Source: Candidatus Agathobaculum intestinipullorum (GTDB taxonomy: Bacteria; Bacillota; Clostridia; Oscillospirales; Butyricicoccaceae). From it: a stretch of DNA of 64,000 bases. The DNA lies in assembly GCA_019117485.1 (NCBI GenBank), contig DWZQ01000033.1:1-64000 (forward strand), written 5' to 3'. The notes under the pieces are model-generated. The model worked only from the letters and a program-made list of their open reading frames with translations. It searched no databases and was not told where the DNA came from. Shown here piece after piece: positions 61,474 to 64,000 of this stretch. The first letter of the stretch is position 1. Each line of letters opens with the position of its first letter. The position numbers and the translations under genes were made by a program.

Positions 61474-61590
61474 ATGAGCGGGTCAAGAACGAATACAGGT
61501 GCAGCGACGCGTCATTGTAGTCTACTCGAACTGCTCGAGAATGTCATCGCAGCACAGTTTGAGGCAGAAACGGTCGGGACACCGGCATAA
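61474..61590 (+). CDS. 38-residue small protein upstream of the recombinase
   Basis: A short reading frame begins with ATG at 61474 after a strong AAAGGAGG site and encodes MSGSRTNTGAATRHC then SLLELLENVIAAQFEAET and a short end. The second part is an amphipathic helix. It lies 47 bases before the recombinase gene. It could be a small regulator of the recombinase or a leader peptide. I do not recognise it; support is the ribosome site, position and helix-forming composition. Confidence 0.5.
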   Translation: MSGSRTNTGAATRHCSLLELLENVIAAQFEAETVGTPA

Positions 61591-61637
61591 CACATCGGAA
61601 CGCTTGCAGGCGGTGAGTAGAGAGGAGGGCGCACACC

Positions 61638-63260
61638 ATGCGCGAAGTAGCAACCGCCTGCAGGGCGGTTCTATACCTACGTCTCAGTCGCGATGACGAC
61701 AATCCCGGCGAAAGCGAGAGCATCCAGAATCAGCGCAGCCTGCTGCAAGGGTATGCGGCACAGCACGGGTTCGCTATCGTCGGGGAATACGTGGATGATG
61801 GCTGGTCGGGCACGCGTTTTGATCGCCCGCGCTTTCAAGCTATGCTCCGCGACATGGAGCAACACCGGTTCGAGGTTGTGCTGGTCAAGGATTTGTCGCG
61901 GCTTGGGCGCGATTATATCCAAACCGGGCGGTATCTGGAGCTGGTGTTCCCCGAGCATGGCGTGCGGCTCATTGCGGTAGGAGACGGTATTGACACCGCG
62001 CGGTCAGATACCGACCTTGCGCCGTTCCGCAACGTCATCAATGAAATGTACGCCCGCGATACCAGCCGTAAAATTCGTAGCGCGCTGCATGTCAAAATGC
62101 AGGCAGGAAAGTTTATCGGCAATTTCGCGCCGTACGGGTATCAAAAAGACACAGCAGACAAAAACCACCTGATTCCAGACGAGCGGGCCGCCGCGATCGT
62201 GCGGCAGATCTTTGCATGGGCAGCGGCGGGCCGGCGTCCGACGGAAATTGCACGCCTGCTGAACGCGCGCAGGGAGCCGCCGCCGGCGGTTTACCGTTGC
62301 TGGCAGCATCCGGAGCTGGATGCAGACCGGTATTCCAAACGGAAACAATGGACTTCGGTTGGCGTAAGCCGCATCTTGCAGGATGTAGTCTATCTGGGCC
62401 ATATCGCGCAGGGAAAAACCGACAGGATCAGCTTCAAAAGCAAAAAGACCCGTGAAAAGCCGGCGAAGGAGTGGATCATCGTTCCCAATTGCCATATGCC
62501 GCTGGTTTGTCAGCAGACCTTTGACGCTGCACAGCGTCAGCGTGCCGCACGGCGCTGTGAACGAAAGGGGGCATTTGCCAACCTGTTTTCCGGACTCGCC
62601 TTTTGTATGGACTGCGGCAAGGCTATGTCGACTGTCGGCACACGCCGGAAGGACTCAATAGCCAATCTGGCCTGCGGCGCATATAAGCTACGAGGCACAT
62701 CTGCCTGCTCGAACCATTTCATCTCCTATGAATCGCTCTATCGCTGTGTACTAGAGGCAGTGCGCCAATATGTCTGCCTGTCCGAACAGGACTGCGGCGC
62801 CTTATTCGAACGGTTACAGCATCGCCTGCGTCTGGATGAGCGTGGACGAGAGGCAGACCGCGAGCGGGAACGTCTGACGCAGGAGCACAAGCAGGTGCAG
62901 CGCCTGATTGCGCAGCTGTACGAAGACCGCGCGGCAGGCAAAATCGGGGACACAAATTTTTATCCGCTGCTCGAACAGTATGAGCACAAAACAGCTGCAC
63001 TACAGCACCAGATGGACGCTTTGCCGTCCGCGGATGGGGACAAAGCCCTGCGACGGCAGCAGGAACGTCTGCGAAGCATCATTCGGCAGTATACGGATGT
63101 GGCCGAATTGACACCATCCCTGTTGTTTGAGCTGATCGAGCGGATCGAAGTCGGGCAGGGTACATACGAAAAGACAGATAAGGGCAGGGTGAAACGGCAG
63201 AAAATCGTCATTTACTTCCGCTTTCTGCCCGAGCCATACGAGGCAGATTGGATACAATAA
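61638..63260 (+). CDS. Large serine recombinase
   Basis: A 540-residue site-specific recombinase of the large serine type found in integrative elements. The resolvase domain has the catalytic S17 in YLRLSRDDD, with VKDLSRLGRDYI and ARDTSRKIRSAL. A recombinase domain follows (PYGYQKD, WTSVGVSRILQD), then a zinc-ribbon domain (CMDCGKAM ... ACSNH) and a C-terminal coiled coil (residues about 395-470). GAGGAGG precedes the ATG at 61638. It should mobilise or have mobilised a nearby element; only small or remnant genes lie beside it in this window, so the element may be reduced or extend elsewhere. A terminator follows. Confidence 0.93.
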   Translation: MREVATACRAVLYLRLSRDDDNPGESESIQNQRSLLQGYAAQHGFAIVGEYVDDGWSGTRFDRPRFQAMLRDMEQHRFEVVLVKDLSRLGRDYIQTGRYLELVFPEHGVRLIAVGDGIDTARSDTDLAPFRNVINEMYARDTSRKIRSALHVKMQAGKFIGNFAPYGYQKDTADKNHLIPDERAAAIVRQIFAWAAAGRRPTEIARLLNARREPPPAVYRCWQHPELDADRYSKRKQWTSVGVSRILQDVVYLGHIAQGKTDRISFKSKKTREKPAKEWIIVPNCHMPLVCQQTFDAAQRQRAARRCERKGAFANLFSGLAFCMDCGKAMSTVGTRRKDSIANLACGAYKLRGTSACSNHFISYESLYRCVLEAVRQYVCLSEQDCGALFERLQHRLRLDERGREADRERERLTQEHKQVQRLIAQLYEDRAAGKIGDTNFYPLLEQYEHKTAALQHQMDALPSADGDKALRRQQERLRSIIRQYTDVAELTPSLLFELIERIEVGQGTYEKTDKGRVKRQKIVIYFRFLPEPYEADWIQ

Positions 63261-63298
63261 ACGGGACACACCGATGGATAGCAGTGTGTCCCGTTTTT
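63260..63298. terminator. Terminator between the recombinase and the convergent gene
   Basis: AACGGGACACAC at 63260-63271 pairs with GTGTGTCCCGTT at 63284-63295, followed by TTT. It lies between two convergent genes and can serve both strands. Confidence 0.85.
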
Positions 63299-63316
63299 GG
63301 TACCAGTATCTAAAAA

Positions 63317-64000
63317 TCAGCCGTCCACCAGCGCGGCACAGCGCGCCGCCTGCGCCAGAAACGGCAGGATAAATTCGTCTATCACCTTTGGGTAGTCAAA
63401 CGCGGGCGGTTCCAGCAGCACATTGCATAGACGGATGCAGTCCGGCTGGACTTCGGGCACAAATGTCCCCGCAGATCCAGTTTCGTCCATGCGGGCGCAC
63501 AGCGCCTCCTGCTGCGCCTCGTCCATGTCCCCTGTCGGGAACTCGACCATCGCGCTGAGTCGGAAGCCCTCGTAGTCCCCGCCGCCCAGCGCCTGATAGT
63601 ACAGTGTGGCGGGTTGCCCGCCTTCGGCCACATCCAGCTCGAGATAGGGCAGCGCACCCTCCGTCATCACCAGCCGGGAGGCGACGCCCCGCGCCGCCAG
63701 CTCCTGTGTCAGGGTATTAAACCGCGCCAGAACACCGTCATACCCCGGCGGGACGGGTTCGTCCACCAGCTGCACCAGTTTGCTGGTCTGGTAGGCGGTT
63801 TGCAGCATGGGCGACGTGCCGGCAAGCAGCCGCGTAATCAGCCGCCCGCCGGCGGTGTTGGCCGCCGTGACGGTCACCGTGTCATACTGCGGGTACTTTT
63901 GCTGCGCCGTGCGGAGCGCCGTTTGCAGCAGCGCAATCAGTGCCTTGCCCCACGCCGCCTGCGCCACATAGGCGCCGCTAATGTGCAGACAGCTAACAGC
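63317..64000 (-). CDS. Partial gene, uncharacterised protein
   Basis: The minus-strand frame is open to the window edge, so the true start is beyond 64000; the first visible residues are AVSCLHISGAYVAQAAWGKALIAL... and a GTG at 63967 is only an internal candidate. The part seen (about 228 residues) is soluble and alpha/beta. The second half (LPYLELDVAEGGQPATLYYQAL, FRLSAMVEFPTGDMDEAQQEALCARMDETG) resembles YbjN-like or secretion-chaperone-like folds, but I do not identify the family with confidence. Confidence 0.6.
   Translation of the reverse strand, partial: AVSCLHISGAYVAQAAWGKALIALLQTALRTAQQKYPQYDTVTVTAANTAGGRLITRLLAGTSPMLQTAYQTSKLVQLVDEPVPPGYDGVLARFNTLTQELAARGVASRLVMTEGALPYLELDVAEGGQPATLYYQALGGGDYEGFRLSAMVEFPTGDMDEAQQEALCARMDETGSAGTFVPEVQPDCIRLCNVLLEPPAFDYPKVIDEFILPFLAQAARCAALVDG

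Noticed and set aside
61238..61477. A 79-codon open frame upstream of the recombinase
   Set aside because: No ribosome site and low-complexity unstructured translation; it overlaps inverted repeats and ends at the ribosome site of the small gene at 61474.

Overview
The window looks like chromosomal DNA from an anaerobic, endospore-forming member of the Clostridia, probably a gut Oscillospiraceae/Ruminococcaceae-like bacterium. This is inferred from a SpoIVFA/SpoIVFB-like protease pair, CarD, the methylerythritol-phosphate isoprenoid genes, an acyl-CoA-dehydratase-activase/double-cubane-type protein, YesM/YesN two-component systems, lipoprotein solute-binding proteins and strong AGGAGG-type ribosome binding sites. 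The backbone is visibly GC-rich. Three stretches are more AT-rich or disrupted and look acquired or decayed (start to about 5.1 kb, 46.4-46.95 kb, 59.5-61.6 kb).

Layout. 1-5.1 kb: the end of an integrated element (P4-type SF3 helicase, excisionase-like protein, tyrosine integrase carrying an inserted helix-turn-helix, and a DUF3990 two-gene module) lying against the 3' end of an initiator tRNA gene. 5.2-19.4 kb: a galactose regulon with a YesN/YesM two-component system plus its own sugar-binding lipoprotein, then mglB-mglA-mglC and galK-galE-galT-galM. 19.7-22.3 kb: a two-gene O-acetylation cassette (AlgI-like, DHHW/AlgJ-like). 22.4-25.9 kb: a copper operon (copA with a fused CopZ-like tail, csoR, a Qnr-like pentapeptide-repeat gene) behind a promoter and CsoR-like operator. 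26-29 kb: M23 and M50 proteases, CarD, ispD, ispF. 29.3-34.9 kb: livJHMGF and a cytidylate-kinase-like gene. 34.9-38.9 kb, minus strand: a GGDEF protein, a small lipoprotein, a LacX-type epimerase, and metK under a SAM-I riboswitch. 39.2-43.5 kb: a split double-cubane/activase gene pair behind a structured leader ending in a terminator-like hairpin. 43.6-44.9 kb, minus strand: ECF sigma and anti-sigma. 45.0-46.9 kb: feoA and a feoB cut off early, followed by a recQ-like remnant. 47.0-59.4 kb: a second YesM/YesN pair divergent from a sugar ABC operon (binding protein, two permeases, ATPase, YesL-like protein) continuing into a Gfo/Idh/MocA oxidoreductase, a frameshifted IolE-like isomerase, a NagB-like deaminase and a PfkB-like kinase. 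59.5-63.3 kb: an accessory patch with a lipoprotein carrying eight DnaJ-type zinc motifs, a surface-protein fragment, a tiny gene and a large serine recombinase. A partial minus-strand gene runs off the end.

How the genes work together. The galactose block is a complete uptake-to-metabolism route: periplasmic-type capture (MglB), ABC import, mutarotation, then the Leloir enzymes, probably switched on by the adjacent YesMN system. The 50.6-59.4 kb operon has the same logic for an unknown, possibly amino, sugar. A repeated design is a strong RNA hairpin directly after each solute-binding-protein gene and before the permease/ATPase genes (mgl, liv and the 50.6-kb operon), consistent with making much more binding protein than membrane components. 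The most interesting leads are the metK/activase divergent leaders, the in-frame CopZ start inside copA, the A AAA AAC slip site in the isomerase gene, the zinc-motif lipoprotein, and the unassigned sugar pathway.
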